DNA of 64,000 bases from Salipiger profundus (GTDB lineage Bacteria > Pseudomonadota > Alphaproteobacteria > Rhodobacterales > Rhodobacteraceae). The stretch's first letter is position 1; every line of letters starts with the position of its first letter. The translations under genes and the position numbers were made by a program. The notes beneath the pieces are model-generated. The model was given only the letters and a program-made list of their open reading frames with translations. It did not search any database and was not told the origin of the DNA. Shown piece by piece: positions 28,156-37,025 of the stretch. The stretch is taken from NCBI RefSeq assembly GCF_001969385.1, contig NZ_CP014796.1:2993501-3057500 (forward strand), in the 5' to 3' direction.

Positions 28156-29085
28156 ATGGAAGAGACGGCCTCGGGCGGCGCGTTCGGAGCGATCCTTGAC
28201 GCGCTGGTCCTGTTCTTCGGCAATATCCTCATGTCCTTCTGGAATCTCGGCTACGCCCTGACGCATCCGTCGAGCTGGCTGAACTGGTCGGACAAGGAAG
28301 CGGTCATGCGCTTCGTGTACTACGGCGCGTCGCCGGAACTGTTCTACGTCGTGCTGACGACCTTCCTGGTGCTCACCGCCCTCGGGATGTGGCGCCACCG
28401 CATCATGTGGGGCATGGTGCGCGGGCTCGAGGCGTTCCACAACACCGTCGGCCGTATCGCCGCCTGGGCGGGCCTCGTCATGGTGCTGCAGCAGGTCGTC
28501 ATCATCTTCGTGCAGCGCATCTTCGCGCGGCCCGACCTGTCCTTCGGCTTCGGCGTCCCGGCCACCTTCGACGTCAGCTGGTGGAGCGAGGAGCTCAAGC
28601 TCTACAACGCCATCGTCGTGACGCTCTGCCTTGCCTACACCTTCGTGCAGGGCGGGCACGTCCGCGTCGACCTCATCTACTCGCCGGTGAAATACCGCAC
28701 AAAGAAGATGATCGACATGTTCGGAAGCCTGTTCTTCATGCTGCCGATGGCCACGCTCATCTGGCTCTACTCGTGGTTCTTCCTGTGGCGGCATCTCATC
28801 GTGCCCAAGCCGTCGGCCTCGGAAGGGCTCGACCGGCTGCTGATGAAGTCCCGCGCGCTGCGCTGGAACGTCGAGACCATCGGCTTCAGCCCCAACGGCT
28901 TCTCGGCCTACTTCCTGTTCAAGATCCTGATCGTGCTGATGTGCGGCTTCATCTTCCTGCAGGGCGTGACCTTCTTCTGGCGCTCGTATCTCGAGTGGAA
29001 GGAAGGCCCCGAGAGCGAGGGCAAATACCACGATCACGACCGTATCGAGGCTGGTGAAGAAGCCTACGATCACGCGGAATTCTGA
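28156..29085 (+). CDS. TRAP transporter small permease, enlarged (DctQ)
   Basis: At 309 residues this is much larger than the usual DctQ (160-200). The core four-helix DctQ pattern is seen around residues 60-290 (ELFYVVLTTFLVLTALGMW, GGHVRVDLIYSPVKYRTKKM, GSLFFMLPMATLIWLYSWFF). Extra segments are an N-terminal helix and loop before it (ILDALVLFFGNILMSFWNL) and an insertion of about 50 residues near 115-145. The VDL in GGHVRVDL is the family signature. It lies in the membrane with DctM and is needed for sodium-driven uptake. It follows the binding-protein gene and is followed 14 bp later by the large permease gene. Confidence 0.85.
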   Translation: MEETASGGAFGAILDALVLFFGNILMSFWNLGYALTHPSSWLNWSDKEAVMRFVYYGASPELFYVVLTTFLVLTALGMWRHRIMWGMVRGLEAFHNTVGRIAAWAGLVMVLQQVVIIFVQRIFARPDLSFGFGVPATFDVSWWSEELKLYNAIVVTLCLAYTFVQGGHVRVDLIYSPVKYRTKKMIDMFGSLFFMLPMATLIWLYSWFFLWRHLIVPKPSASEGLDRLLMKSRALRWNVETIGFSPNGFSAYFLFKILIVLMCGFIFLQGVTFFWRSYLEWKEGPESEGKYHDHDRIEAGEEAYDHAEF

Positions 29086-29099
29086 GAGGGACACCCTAA

Positions 29100-31454
29100 A
29101 TGCTATTCGGACTCGATGGCGTCGAGATCGGCCTGATCATCGTCTTTCTCACGCTCTTTTCCGCCATTCTCTCGGGCTTCCCGGTGGCCTTCGCCATCGG
29201 CGGCGCCGGGGTCATCTCCTTCGGCATCATCGCCGCGCTCGACAGCGCGGGGCTGCTCGTTCATCAAGCCATCGACACCGGCTCGCAGGCCTATCGCGAC
29301 CTCGTCGCGAGCGGGGTGAAGGAAGATGTCATATCCATCTTCCGCTACCCGGACCTGCCGCGCTACGCGCAGCCGGTCTTCGACCGCGGCTGGGAAACGG
29401 CGCTCGACCGCAACGTTTCGTTCATCGTGAACCGCATCAACGAGCGGGTCATCGCGGGCCAGAGCATCGAGACGCTGCTCGCCGTGCTGATGTTCGTGAT
29501 GATGGGCATCGTGCTGGAGCGCTCCAAGATCGCCGACGACCTTCTCAAGACCATGGCGCGGGTGTTCGGACCGCTGCCCGGCGGTCTTGCGGTGTCGATC
29601 GTCGTCGTGGGCGCGTTCCTTGCTGCCTCGACCGGGATCGTCGGCGCGACCGTGGTGACCATGGGCCTGCTGGCGCTGCCCACGATGCTGCGCAACAACT
29701 ACTCGCCGGAACTCGCGACGGGCGTGATCGCGGCCTCGGGGACGCTGGGGCAGATCATCCCGCCGTCGATCGTGATCGTGCTGCTGGGCACGCTCGCGGG
29801 CGATCTCTACTCGACCGCGCAGGAGGCCCGCGCGCAGTCGCTGGGCTGCACCGACGCGCTGACCTACCTCGGCGAGCCGGCGGTGGTCTCGGTCGGCACC
29901 CTGTTCCAGGCGGCGCTGCTGCCGGGCATCCTGCTGGCGGGCCTCTACGCGGCCTATGCCTTCGGCTTCGCGATGTTCAACCCGTCCAAGGCACCGCCGG
30001 TGCGGGGCGAGGCGGGCCTTGGCGAGCCGGTCACCCGCGGCGAGGCCTTCACCTGGTATCTCGGCGTGCCGCTGCTGATCATCGTGGCCACCATCGGCCT
30101 GTCGCAGATCAACGTCGTCGGCTCGCAGTCGCTGACCGTGTCGAGCTTCTCCGAGGCCGGCCAGACCGCCAGCCTGCGCACCAGCGTGAGCGAGGAGTGC
30201 CAGGCGGCGATGATCGACCTGCACGGCCAGTCCGCCTGGGACGAGGCGGTTGCCGAGCAGGCGGCCATCGACGAGGCCGGCGGCATCGAGCAGAGCGAGC
30301 GCCTCACGCAGGAGCAGATCGCCGAGCGCTATGCCGCCAAGATCGACGCCGCCGCGCCGATCGGCACCGGTATCGCGATCCTGTCGGTGCTGTTCGGCAT
30401 CGTGCTGGCCTGGGGCAGGGCGGTGTCACCCTCGTCCGAGCCGCTGCCGCTGCTCGTGGGCGCGGGCGGCATCGTGCTGGGGCTCATCGTCGACGCGCTG
30501 TTCCTCGGCCCGCAGAGCTCGTCGGGGCTGACCGTGGTGCTGATGGCGGTGCCATGGCTCATCACCCTGTGGGGTGCCAAGCATGCCGCGCAGCGCCTGT
30601 CGCAGAACGAGCTCATCCGCGTGGTCTTTCCGCCGCTGGTGCTGATCGTCGCGGTGCTGGGCTCGATCCTCGGCGGCATCACCAACCCGACGCCCGCCGC
30701 GGCACTGGGCGCGGCCGGCGCGATCATGCTCGCTGCCTACCGCAAGCTCGGAGAGCTGGACCGTTCGCCGAAGATCATCCTCTACTCGACCTTCGCGGTG
30801 ATCATCATGATCCTCGTGGGGACGAACTTCGATCTTCGGGTCAACGCCGAGGAGGTCAGCGCCGAAAGCTGGATCGCCTTCCTCGTGGCGCAGGCGGCCT
30901 ATCTCTACGCGCTGTTCGGCCTGTTCTTCGCCTGCTGGGTGCTGCTCAAGCAGGGGGTTCTCGGGCCTGCCGTGCGCGAGACGGCGAAGGTGACGTCGAT
31001 GGTGTTCACCATCCTCGTGGCCTCGCAGCTGCTGAACCTCGTGGTGATCTCCTTCGGGGGCGAGCACTACATCCAGCAGTTCCTCAAGAGCTTCGACGAC
31101 GAGCACAAGGTCTTCCTGATCGTCATGCTGGTGCTCTTCATCCTCGGCTTCGTGCTCGACTTCCTCGAGATCATCTACATCGTGGTGCCGATCGTGGGGC
31201 CGGTGATCTACGGCGGCTCGTTCGATCCGAAGTGGGTGACCATCATGATCGCGGTGAACCTGCAGACCTCGTTCCTGACACCGCCGTTCGGCTTCGCGCT
31301 GTTCTACCTGCGCGGGGTTGCACCGGCATCGGTCACCACGGGGCACATCTACCGCGGGGTGCTGCCCTTCGTGCTGATCCAGGTGGCGGGTCTGGCGCTG
31401 CTCTGGTTCGCACCGGGCATCGTGACCATCATTCCGGACCTGATCCCGAACTGA
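29100..31454 (+). CDS. TRAP transporter large permease, enlarged (DctM)
   Basis: The 784-residue permease carries the DctM core motifs ASGTLGQIIPPSIVIVLLGT and the repeat-like TNPTPAAALGAAGAIM and LQTSFLTPPFGFALFYLRGV. The normal family length is about 430. The excess lies in a loop near residues 52-115 and in a central block near 330-520 that contains acidic, Gln-rich sequence (QAAMIDLHGQSAWDEAVAEQ) and further helices. In other enlarged TRAP permeases extra segments are known, but the functional meaning here is open. It would move the substrate handed over by the TakP-like protein, using the sodium gradient. A strong terminator follows. Confidence 0.85.
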   Translation: MLFGLDGVEIGLIIVFLTLFSAILSGFPVAFAIGGAGVISFGIIAALDSAGLLVHQAIDTGSQAYRDLVASGVKEDVISIFRYPDLPRYAQPVFDRGWETALDRNVSFIVNRINERVIAGQSIETLLAVLMFVMMGIVLERSKIADDLLKTMARVFGPLPGGLAVSIVVVGAFLAASTGIVGATVVTMGLLALPTMLRNNYSPELATGVIAASGTLGQIIPPSIVIVLLGTLAGDLYSTAQEARAQSLGCTDALTYLGEPAVVSVGTLFQAALLPGILLAGLYAAYAFGFAMFNPSKAPPVRGEAGLGEPVTRGEAFTWYLGVPLLIIVATIGLSQINVVGSQSLTVSSFSEAGQTASLRTSVSEECQAAMIDLHGQSAWDEAVAEQAAIDEAGGIEQSERLTQEQIAERYAAKIDAAAPIGTGIAILSVLFGIVLAWGRAVSPSSEPLPLLVGAGGIVLGLIVDALFLGPQSSSGLTVVLMAVPWLITLWGAKHAAQRLSQNELIRVVFPPLVLIVAVLGSILGGITNPTPAAALGAAGAIMLAAYRKLGELDRSPKIILYSTFAVIIMILVGTNFDLRVNAEEVSAESWIAFLVAQAAYLYALFGLFFACWVLLKQGVLGPAVRETAKVTSMVFTILVASQLLNLVVISFGGEHYIQQFLKSFDDEHKVFLIVMLVLFILGFVLDFLEIIYIVVPIVGPVIYGGSFDPKWVTIMIAVNLQTSFLTPPFGFALFYLRGVAPASVTTGHIYRGVLPFVLIQVAGLALLWFAPGIVTIIPDLIPN

Positions 31455-31480
31455 TCGGGGACGGAGCCTGCGAAACCGAA

Positions 31481-31509
31481 AGGAGCGGCCTTCGGGCCGC
31501 TCCTTTTTT
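31481..31509 (+). terminator. Terminator of the TakP-type TRAP operon
   Basis: AGGAGCGGCC-TTCG-GGCCGCTCCT is a perfect 10-bp stem followed by five more T's, an ideal intrinsic terminator 26 bp after the DctM stop. Confidence 0.93.
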
Positions 31510-31559
31510 CGTTTCGGGCAAGGCTGGTTCCGGTCTCGGTCTGTCCGCCAATCGGGGCC

Positions 31560-32000
31560 TCAGCCGCCGCGCAGGATCTCGTCGGCGATCAGGTAGTGTT
31601 CCGCGCCGCCGACGGTGACACGGAGACCGTCCCCCTCGCGCGCGGTCTCGAGCACAGACGGCGCATCCGACGACACGAGCGCCCCGTTCCGGAATTCGAG
31701 AATGCGCTGCGGCCCGCCGGGGATGGCCACGAGAACGACCGTGCGGCCATCGTCGCTGCGCATCACTCTGTAGGGACAGGAGAGCGTCTGCGCTGGCGTT
31801 GCGCCGCAGGGCAGGCGGTCCCGAGCGGGCGGCATGGTTTCGGACTCGCTCGCATCCGTCGCGGGCTGCAGGAAGGCGAGCAGCGGCAGGCGTTCGCAGC
31901 CGGCAAGCGCCAGCGCGGCAAGCATGGGCGCGGCGAGCCCCGGAAGACGCCTCGGCGCGTGGCGGCGGTTCGATGGCAATAGGCCGGTCCTTCGCGTCAT
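31560..32000 (-). CDS. Small lipoprotein
   Basis: The 146-residue protein has a lipobox, with ALALAGCERLP marking lipidation near residue 34, after a basic start (MTRRTGLLPSNRRHAPRR). The mature part is a short domain (SCPYRVMRSDDGRTVVLVAI, RNGALVSSDAPSVLETAREG) with no family I can name; a small beta domain is likely. It overlaps the preceding SH3-protein gene by 4 bp (ATGA), so the two are co-translated and may work together at the cell envelope. The cysteine and hydrophobic run are clear, so lipidation is well supported; the function is not. Confidence 0.75.
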   Translation of the reverse strand: MTRRTGLLPSNRRHAPRRLPGLAAPMLAALALAGCERLPLLAFLQPATDASESETMPPARDRLPCGATPAQTLSCPYRVMRSDDGRTVVLVAIPGGPQRILEFRNGALVSSDAPSVLETAREGDGLRVTVGGAEHYLIADEILRGG

Positions 32001-32938
32001 TCGATCCTCAGCACGAGGCGGAATTTCCGCCGCTCGCGTCCAGGGTTGACCACCTCGATCACCTGGTCTCCGGACCGCGCGAGGCGGCCGTGGTAGGCTT
32101 CGCTCGACGGTGAGAGGCGCTTTGGCGGGGTCTGGCCGGGACCGATGACACGGTAGCCGAGCCCCTTGCCCTCGAGCCGCAGGTCGAGCTGCTGGCCCTT
32201 CCGCGCCGAGACCAGGAAGCGGATCGCGGCGCCGGCGGCCAGCCGGTTTTCCAGCACGGTGCTGCTGGCGCCCGGTTCGAAGGTCACGCGCTCGCTGTGC
32301 GTTGCCCCGGCCTGCGGGCGCTGCGACGGTGCGGTTGCGCCGTGTCCCGGGCGTGAGAGGTAGCGCGCCTCGACCCAGCCGTCGCCGCGTTGGGCGTTGC
32401 CCACGCGAACCTGGCACCACGGCGTGCCGCTCTCACGGTTGCAGCGCAGGATGCGGACGCGGTCGCCGTCCGAGAGTCCGCCGAGCACGCGCCCCCGGCT
32501 CGAGGGGCGGTCGTGCAGCGGCAGCATATCGTTGCGCGGGGCTCCGCGGATCTCGACCGTTTCGCCGACGTGGAACTCCGGAGCCTGCGCAGCCGGGCGC
32601 TTTCCCTGGCCCGGCAGCGCGCCGGGGCGAGGCTTGCCGTCCGTGAAGAAGCTCGTCATCCGCGCGCCGCTCGGCTCGAAGGCGCAGGCGAACTCCTCGG
32701 TGCGGGTCGCGAGAAAGATCCGGCCCTTCACGTGGTGCAGCCCGTCGCGGTCGCGATGGTCGTAGTGCATCTGCGTGCGTGCCCGGTCCTGCCGGTAGTA
32801 ACGGCGGGCGGTGTCGGCGCAGGCCGCCATCATGCCGTCGCGGGACTGCACGGCGGTCTTGGCCGCAACCGGGGCCGGCAGGGAGGGCAGGGCGAGAAGC
32901 GCCAGCAGCGGCGCGGCGAGAAGCGGTTTCATGGCCAT
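31997..32938 (-). CDS. Secreted SH3-domain protein
   Basis: The 313-residue protein begins with a Sec signal peptide (residues 1-26, ending near PAPVAA). A bacterial SH3-like segment lies around residues 115-185 (NDMLPLHDRPSSRGRVLGGL, then SDGDRVRILRCNRESGTPWC and GDGWVEARYL). Its C-terminal region of about 100 residues (AAGAAIRFLVSARKGQQLDL, HGRLARSGDQVIEVVNPGRE) resembles domains found after SH3 modules in secreted proteins of this group, such as inhibitor-like modules. It may bind peptidoglycan or another polymer. Start could be residue 1 or 3. The gene overlaps the lipoprotein gene. Confidence 0.75.
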   Translation of the reverse strand: MAMKPLLAAPLLALLALPSLPAPVAAKTAVQSRDGMMAACADTARRYYRQDRARTQMHYDHRDRDGLHHVKGRIFLATRTEEFACAFEPSGARMTSFFTDGKPRPGALPGQGKRPAAQAPEFHVGETVEIRGAPRNDMLPLHDRPSSRGRVLGGLSDGDRVRILRCNRESGTPWCQVRVGNAQRGDGWVEARYLSRPGHGATAPSQRPQAGATHSERVTFEPGASSTVLENRLAAGAAIRFLVSARKGQQLDLRLEGKGLGYRVIGPGQTPPKRLSPSSEAYHGRLARSGDQVIEVVNPGRERRKFRLVLRIE

Positions 32939-33038
32939 GGGTCTCCGTGATGCCGAGGGGCGGGCGACATGCCACGAGTATCGCGCCGCCCGCCTTCATG
33001 GCGCAACGGAAATCACCGGCCGTCCGTTCCGCGCGCGG

Positions 33039-34025
33039 TCAACCGCCGGGGCCGGGAAGATAGGTGCGCTCTTCGATGGGCGTGGCCGCGATGGCGTCGC
33101 GGATCATCTGCAGCAGGATCATCTCGGCCCGGTTCAGCACCGCCTGCGGGTTCCACACGAGATGCACGTCGATCGCCGGAAGCTCGGAGAAGGGCGGCAC
33201 CTGCCAGAGCAGCCCGTCGGCCACATCGCGCTGCGCCACATGGACCGGCAGCGGGCCGATCCCGAGTCCGGCGATGATCATCCGGCGCACCTCTTCGAGA
33301 TTGCTCGAGGTGCCGTTGATCCGCATGCCGAGCCTCGATTGCGCGCGCATCAGGGCCACCGGTTTCAGCACGTCCTCGAGCCGGTCGGTGTCGAAGCTGA
33401 CCGTGGGCATGCCGTCGAGATCGTCCGGCGTGAGCCCCTCGCGTCCGAAGAGGGGATGGTAGGGTCCGCAGAACAGGCCGAAGAACTCGCGATAGAGGCG
33501 GCTGTATTCCAGCCGCGGATTGCGTGCCCGGACAAGGCAGATCGCGAAGGAGGCCCGCTTGGCCGAGACCTCGGCCAGCGCCTGCGCGCTCGAATGCACG
33601 TCGATCGACAGGCTCGCGCCGGGATGGGCGGCGTGGAACTCGGCCAGGACGCGATCAAAGAATGGGCAGACCACGTGACTGGCCACGGCAAGCTTCACAT
33701 GGCCCCGCACCTCGTCGGTCATCTCGCGCAGCAGCGTCGAGAGCCGCAGGATCGAGCCGTTGATCTCGACCGCCTCGCGGTAGAGCAGCTGGCCCGCCTC
33801 GGTCAGATCGTAGCGCCCCGGTTGCCGGTAGATGAGCTTCCGCCCGACGCGATCTTCCAGTCTTTTCAAGGCGGAAGAGACCGAGGGCTGCTTGAGCCGC
33901 AGCCGTGCCGCGGCCTCGGTCACCGACCGGGATTCGGCCAGCACGACGAAGGTGCGCAGCAGGTTCCAGTCTAGCTCGCGGGCGATGCGCTCAGGATCGT
34001 AGGGATCGGGCTGTATTTGTCTCAT
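33039..34025 (-). CDS. LysR-type regulator, divergent from potB
   Basis: The 328-residue regulator has an N-terminal winged-helix domain (residues 18-77: WNLLRTFVVLAESRSVTEAA, LKQPSVSSALKRLEDRVGRK) and a LysR substrate-binding domain (about 105-315) with the two subdomain pattern (HVKLAVASHVVCPFFDRVLA, RRMIIAGLGIGPLPVHVAQR). It is divergent from the polyamine-type ABC operon at 34112, with an ATCG-N7-CGAT site at 34030-34044 immediately by its own start codon. LysR proteins usually control the divergent operon and themselves. The inducer is likely a compound taken up or degraded by that operon. Confidence 0.92.
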   Translation of the reverse strand: MRQIQPDPYDPERIARELDWNLLRTFVVLAESRSVTEAAARLRLKQPSVSSALKRLEDRVGRKLIYRQPGRYDLTEAGQLLYREAVEINGSILRLSTLLREMTDEVRGHVKLAVASHVVCPFFDRVLAEFHAAHPGASLSIDVHSSAQALAEVSAKRASFAICLVRARNPRLEYSRLYREFFGLFCGPYHPLFGREGLTPDDLDGMPTVSFDTDRLEDVLKPVALMRAQSRLGMRINGTSSNLEEVRRMIIAGLGIGPLPVHVAQRDVADGLLWQVPPFSELPAIDVHLVWNPQAVLNRAEMILLQMIRDAIAATPIEERTYLPGPGG

Positions 34026-34029
34026 CTAT

Positions 34030-34044
34030 ATCGAACATTCCGAT
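34030..34044. promoter_or_regulatory. Candidate LysR box between the regulator and potB
   Basis: ATCG-AACATTC-CGAT is an interrupted palindrome with 4-bp arms and 15 bp in total, as expected for LysR proteins. It lies 5 bp from the regulator's start codon and 68 bp before potB, in the only gap between the divergent genes. Confidence 0.55.
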
Positions 34045-34111
34045 TATCTATTTGATCAATGTGCCCCCGAGCCGAAGCATCGTCCACAGAAAATCGTTCG
34101 AGGAATCGCAT

Positions 34112-34978
34112 ATGTCGGTCGAGGCCCGCGAGGCACGTCAGCCCTGGATCCTGCTTTCACCCGCGTTGGCGGCGGTCACGCTGCTGCTGATCGTGCCGCT
34201 CTGCTTCATCGTGGTCTACAGTTTCTGGCTGCGCACGGCGACCGGCGCGGATCAGGCCGGCTTCTACCTCGACAACTGGCGCGAGGCTCTGACCGACCGC
34301 TTCTACCGCGACATCCTGCTGAACACGCTGAAGATCGCCGGCATCACGACGCTGGTCTGCGCCCTGATGGGCTACCCCTCGGCGTATTTCATCGCCCGTT
34401 CGCGCGGCAACAAGGCGATGCTGCTGCTGCTGCTCATGCTGCCGTTCTGGATCAGCTACATCATACGCACGATGAGTTGGATCAACATCCTCGGGGTCTC
34501 CGGCGCGCTGAACTCGGTTCTGCTGTGGAGTGGGCTGATCTCGGAGCCGGTCCAGATGCTCTACAACGAGACGACGGTGATCCTCGGCCTCGTGCACTTC
34601 CTGCTGCCGTTCATGATCCTCAACATCTTCGTCAGCCTCGACGGCATCGACGTGACGCTCGAGGACGCGGCCAACTCGCTGGGCGCGACGAAATGGCAGA
34701 GCTTCCTGCAGGTGACGCTGCCGCTGTCACTGCCCGGTCTCGCGGCGGGCGGACTGCTGTGCTTCGTGCTGGGGGCGGGCACCTACATCACGCCGCTGGT
34801 GCTCGGCGGACCGACCGACGCGATGTTCGCCAACCTCGTGTTCGAGGCGATCATCACCCAGCTCAACTGGCCGCTGGGCTCGGCGCTGTCGCTGATGCTG
34901 CTGGTGGTGCTGGGCATCCTTGTGGGCATCTACAACCGCTATCTCGGCATGGCGCAACTGATGAAGGGGCTGGGCTGA
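34112..34978 (+). CDS. ABC transporter permease, polyamine type (PotB-like)
   Basis: The 288-residue inner-membrane permease has about six helices. The binding-protein-dependent transport motif, which docks onto the ATPase, lies near residues 185-210 (LEDAANSLGATKWQSFLQVT, with EAA-x3-G spacing). The PotB-type start (WILLSPALAAVTLLLIVPLC) is clear. The ATG at 34112 is the first with GAGGAATCG in front; a longer frame exists but overlaps the LysR gene. It overlaps potC by 1 bp at its stop. Polyamines, amines or related cationic compounds are the usual cargo of this family, but it can also move opines and 2-aminoethylphosphonate. Confidence 0.92.
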   Translation: MSVEAREARQPWILLSPALAAVTLLLIVPLCFIVVYSFWLRTATGADQAGFYLDNWREALTDRFYRDILLNTLKIAGITTLVCALMGYPSAYFIARSRGNKAMLLLLLMLPFWISYIIRTMSWINILGVSGALNSVLLWSGLISEPVQMLYNETTVILGLVHFLLPFMILNIFVSLDGIDVTLEDAANSLGATKWQSFLQVTLPLSLPGLAAGGLLCFVLGAGTYITPLVLGGPTDAMFANLVFEAIITQLNWPLGSALSLMLLVVLGILVGIYNRYLGMAQLMKGLG

Positions 34979-35760
34979 TGGGCTGGTTTTTCATTCGCGG
35001 CTACGCGATCCTCGTCTACCTGTTCATGTTCCTGCCCGTCGCGGTGGTGGTGCTGCTCAGCTTCAACGCGTCGCAGTTCGGCAGCTTCCCGATGACCGGC
35101 TTCTCGTTCCGCTGGTTCGTGGAACTGGCGCAGAACGACGCGATCCTGCGGGCGTTCCGCACGTCCGTGATCCTCGGGCTGCTGACGGCGCTGATCTCGA
35201 CCACGCTGGGCGTGCTCGCGAGCCTCGCGCTGGTGCGCTACCGGGTGCCGGGGGCCAACATGGTCTCGACCCTGCTGATCGCGCCGATCCTCGTGCCCGA
35301 GGTGGTGCTCGCGGTGGCGCTGCTGCTGTTCCTCAACGTGCTGGGCGTCAACAAGAGCTTCGGCCTGCTGCTCTTCGGTCACGTGATCTTCACGCTGCCC
35401 TTCGTGATCCTCGTGGTGCAGGCGCGGCTGGTGTCGATCCGCCGCGACGTCGAGGAGGCCGCCATGAGCCTCGGCGCGAGCCCGCGGCAGACGTTCTTCC
35501 AGATCACCCTGCCGCTGATGCTGCCGGCGGTGCTGGCGGGCGGGCTCTTCGCCTTCACCATCAGCTTCGACGACATCACCGGCACGCTGTTCTGGAAGCC
35601 GGGCGGGGTCGAGACGGTGCCCACCCAGATCTTCGCCATGCTGCGCAACTCGATCAGCCCCGAGATCAACGCGCTCGGCACCGTGATGATCGTGATGACC
35701 GTCGGCCTGCCGCTGCTGGGCGCCGGCATCGCAAGGCAGCTTTCCAAGAAGGGCGGCTGA
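34978..35760 (+). CDS. ABC transporter permease, polyamine type (PotC-like)
   Basis: The 260-residue second permease begins GWFFIRGYAILVYLFMFLPV, followed by the PotC-like SFNASQFGSFPMTGFSFRW. The EAA loop is seen in DVEEAAMSLGASPRQTFFQI near residue 160. The start codon overlaps the stop of potB (TGATG), so the two are translated together and would form a heterodimer in the membrane. It is followed by the binding-protein gene after 50 bp. Six helices and the length both match the family. Confidence 0.92.
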   Translation: MGWFFIRGYAILVYLFMFLPVAVVVLLSFNASQFGSFPMTGFSFRWFVELAQNDAILRAFRTSVILGLLTALISTTLGVLASLALVRYRVPGANMVSTLLIAPILVPEVVLAVALLLFLNVLGVNKSFGLLLFGHVIFTLPFVILVVQARLVSIRRDVEEAAMSLGASPRQTFFQITLPLMLPAVLAGGLFAFTISFDDITGTLFWKPGGVETVPTQIFAMLRNSISPEINALGTVMIVMTVGLPLLGAGIARQLSKKGG

Positions 35761-35810
35761 GATCGCCCGGATTATTCCGACAGAGTGTTCCGACAAGGAG
35801 TGAGAAGACG

Positions 35811-36956
35811 ATGAAGAAGATGGACAACACCACCCGCTACGAGCGCCTGCGCGAGCGCTACATGAACGGCGACGTCGACCGGCGCACGTTCCTCGGCCTG
35901 ATGGGGGCCGCGGGCGCGGCCTACGGTCTTGTCACGCCCTACCGCGCCTTAGCGCAGGACGTGAGCCAGGTGCGTTTCGACGGCTGGGGCGGCGTCGTGT
36001 CGGAGGCGTTCCGCAAGCATGCCTTCGACCCCTACACCAAGAAGACCGGCATCGAGGTCGTCGACGGCACCTTCGGCGGTGGCGATGAGTATCTCAGCCG
36101 GGTCAAGGCGAGCCAGCCGGGCGAATACAACATCGCCCACCTGTCCGGCGTCTTCGACTACGCGCGCTATCACAACCTCGGGCTGTCGTCCGAGCTCAAC
36201 GAGGACAACATCCCCAACCTGCAATACGTGATCCCCAAGCTGGTCGACGTGTTCCGCAAGGTGTCGGGCGGGGCGCTGTCCTGCGTGCCCTACGATTACG
36301 GCACCACCGGGCTTGCCTACAACCGCAAGCACATCTCGGACGACGAGATGAAGGAGAAGGGTGCGAAGATCCTCATCGACGAGGCCTACAAGGGCAAGAT
36401 CTCGGGCTGGGGCGACTGGCGCACGCGGATCTGGTTCGCCTCGCTGCAGACCGGGCAGGACCCGAACGGGGCCGAGGACATGGACGCCGTGTGGGATGCC
36501 ATCCGCGCCCACCGCGATCTCGCGCTGAAATACTGGACCTCGGGCGCCGAGCTGATGTCGCTGCTGGCCGAGGAAGAGGTCTACGTCACCGAGGGCTGGT
36601 CGGGCCGGATCTACGCGCTGCAGGAGCAGGGCCACGACATCGGCTACTACGATCCGCCGAACGGCTACGGCTGGCAGGAGTGTCTCTTCGTGCTCAAGGG
36701 CTCGCCGATGGAGGCCTGCGAGGAGCTGCTGAACTTCATGCTGGCGCCCGAAACGTCGATCGCCGTGGCCGAGGGGCAGAACTACCCGCCGGCGCTCGAC
36801 CCCAACAAGGTCGATCTCGGCGAGAAGATCCCGACGCTGCCGGCCTTCGATCCGAACGGCACGCTCGAAGGGCTGACCTTCGCCGATCCCGAGTACTGGA
36901 ACGGCCACGAGGCGGAATGGTCCAAGACCTTCGGCCGGGTCCAGAAGGGCTACTGA
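35811..36956 (+). CDS. ABC transporter substrate-binding protein, polyamine type (PotD-like)
   Basis: The 381-residue periplasmic protein has an extended N-terminal region with a likely twin-arginine signal (DRRTFLGLMGAAGAAYG, cleavage near ALAQ at residue 49). The fold is PotD-type (SBP_bac_8): RFDGWGGVVSEAFRKHAF at the start, NIAHLSGVFDYARYHNLGL, CVPYDYGTTGLAYNRK and GWSGRIYALQEQGHDIGYYD, the last near the ligand pocket. PotD proteins bind spermidine or putrescine with acidic residues; whether those are kept here needs a model. Its gene lies between the permease and ATPase genes, with a hairpin behind it that may raise its relative expression. Confidence 0.9.
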   Translation: MKKMDNTTRYERLRERYMNGDVDRRTFLGLMGAAGAAYGLVTPYRALAQDVSQVRFDGWGGVVSEAFRKHAFDPYTKKTGIEVVDGTFGGGDEYLSRVKASQPGEYNIAHLSGVFDYARYHNLGLSSELNEDNIPNLQYVIPKLVDVFRKVSGGALSCVPYDYGTTGLAYNRKHISDDEMKEKGAKILIDEAYKGKISGWGDWRTRIWFASLQTGQDPNGAEDMDAVWDAIRAHRDLALKYWTSGAELMSLLAEEEVYVTEGWSGRIYALQEQGHDIGYYDPPNGYGWQECLFVLKGSPMEACEELLNFMLAPETSIAVAEGQNYPPALDPNKVDLGEKIPTLPAFDPNGTLEGLTFADPEYWNGHEAEWSKTFGRVQKGY

Positions 36957-36967
36957 GGCCAGCCGCC

Positions 36968-36996
36968 AGCCGCCCCGGGCCTGATCCGGGGCGGCT
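36968..36996 (+). other. Intercistronic hairpin between potD-like and potA-like genes
   Basis: AGCCGCCCCGG pairs perfectly with CCGGGGCGGCT around GCCTGAT. It lies 11 bp after the binding-protein stop and has no U-run, so it likely protects the 3' end of that part of the mRNA or partly terminates it. Confidence 0.6.
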
Positions 36997-37025
36997 GAGC
37001 CCGACGCCCGAGCAAGGACACACAC

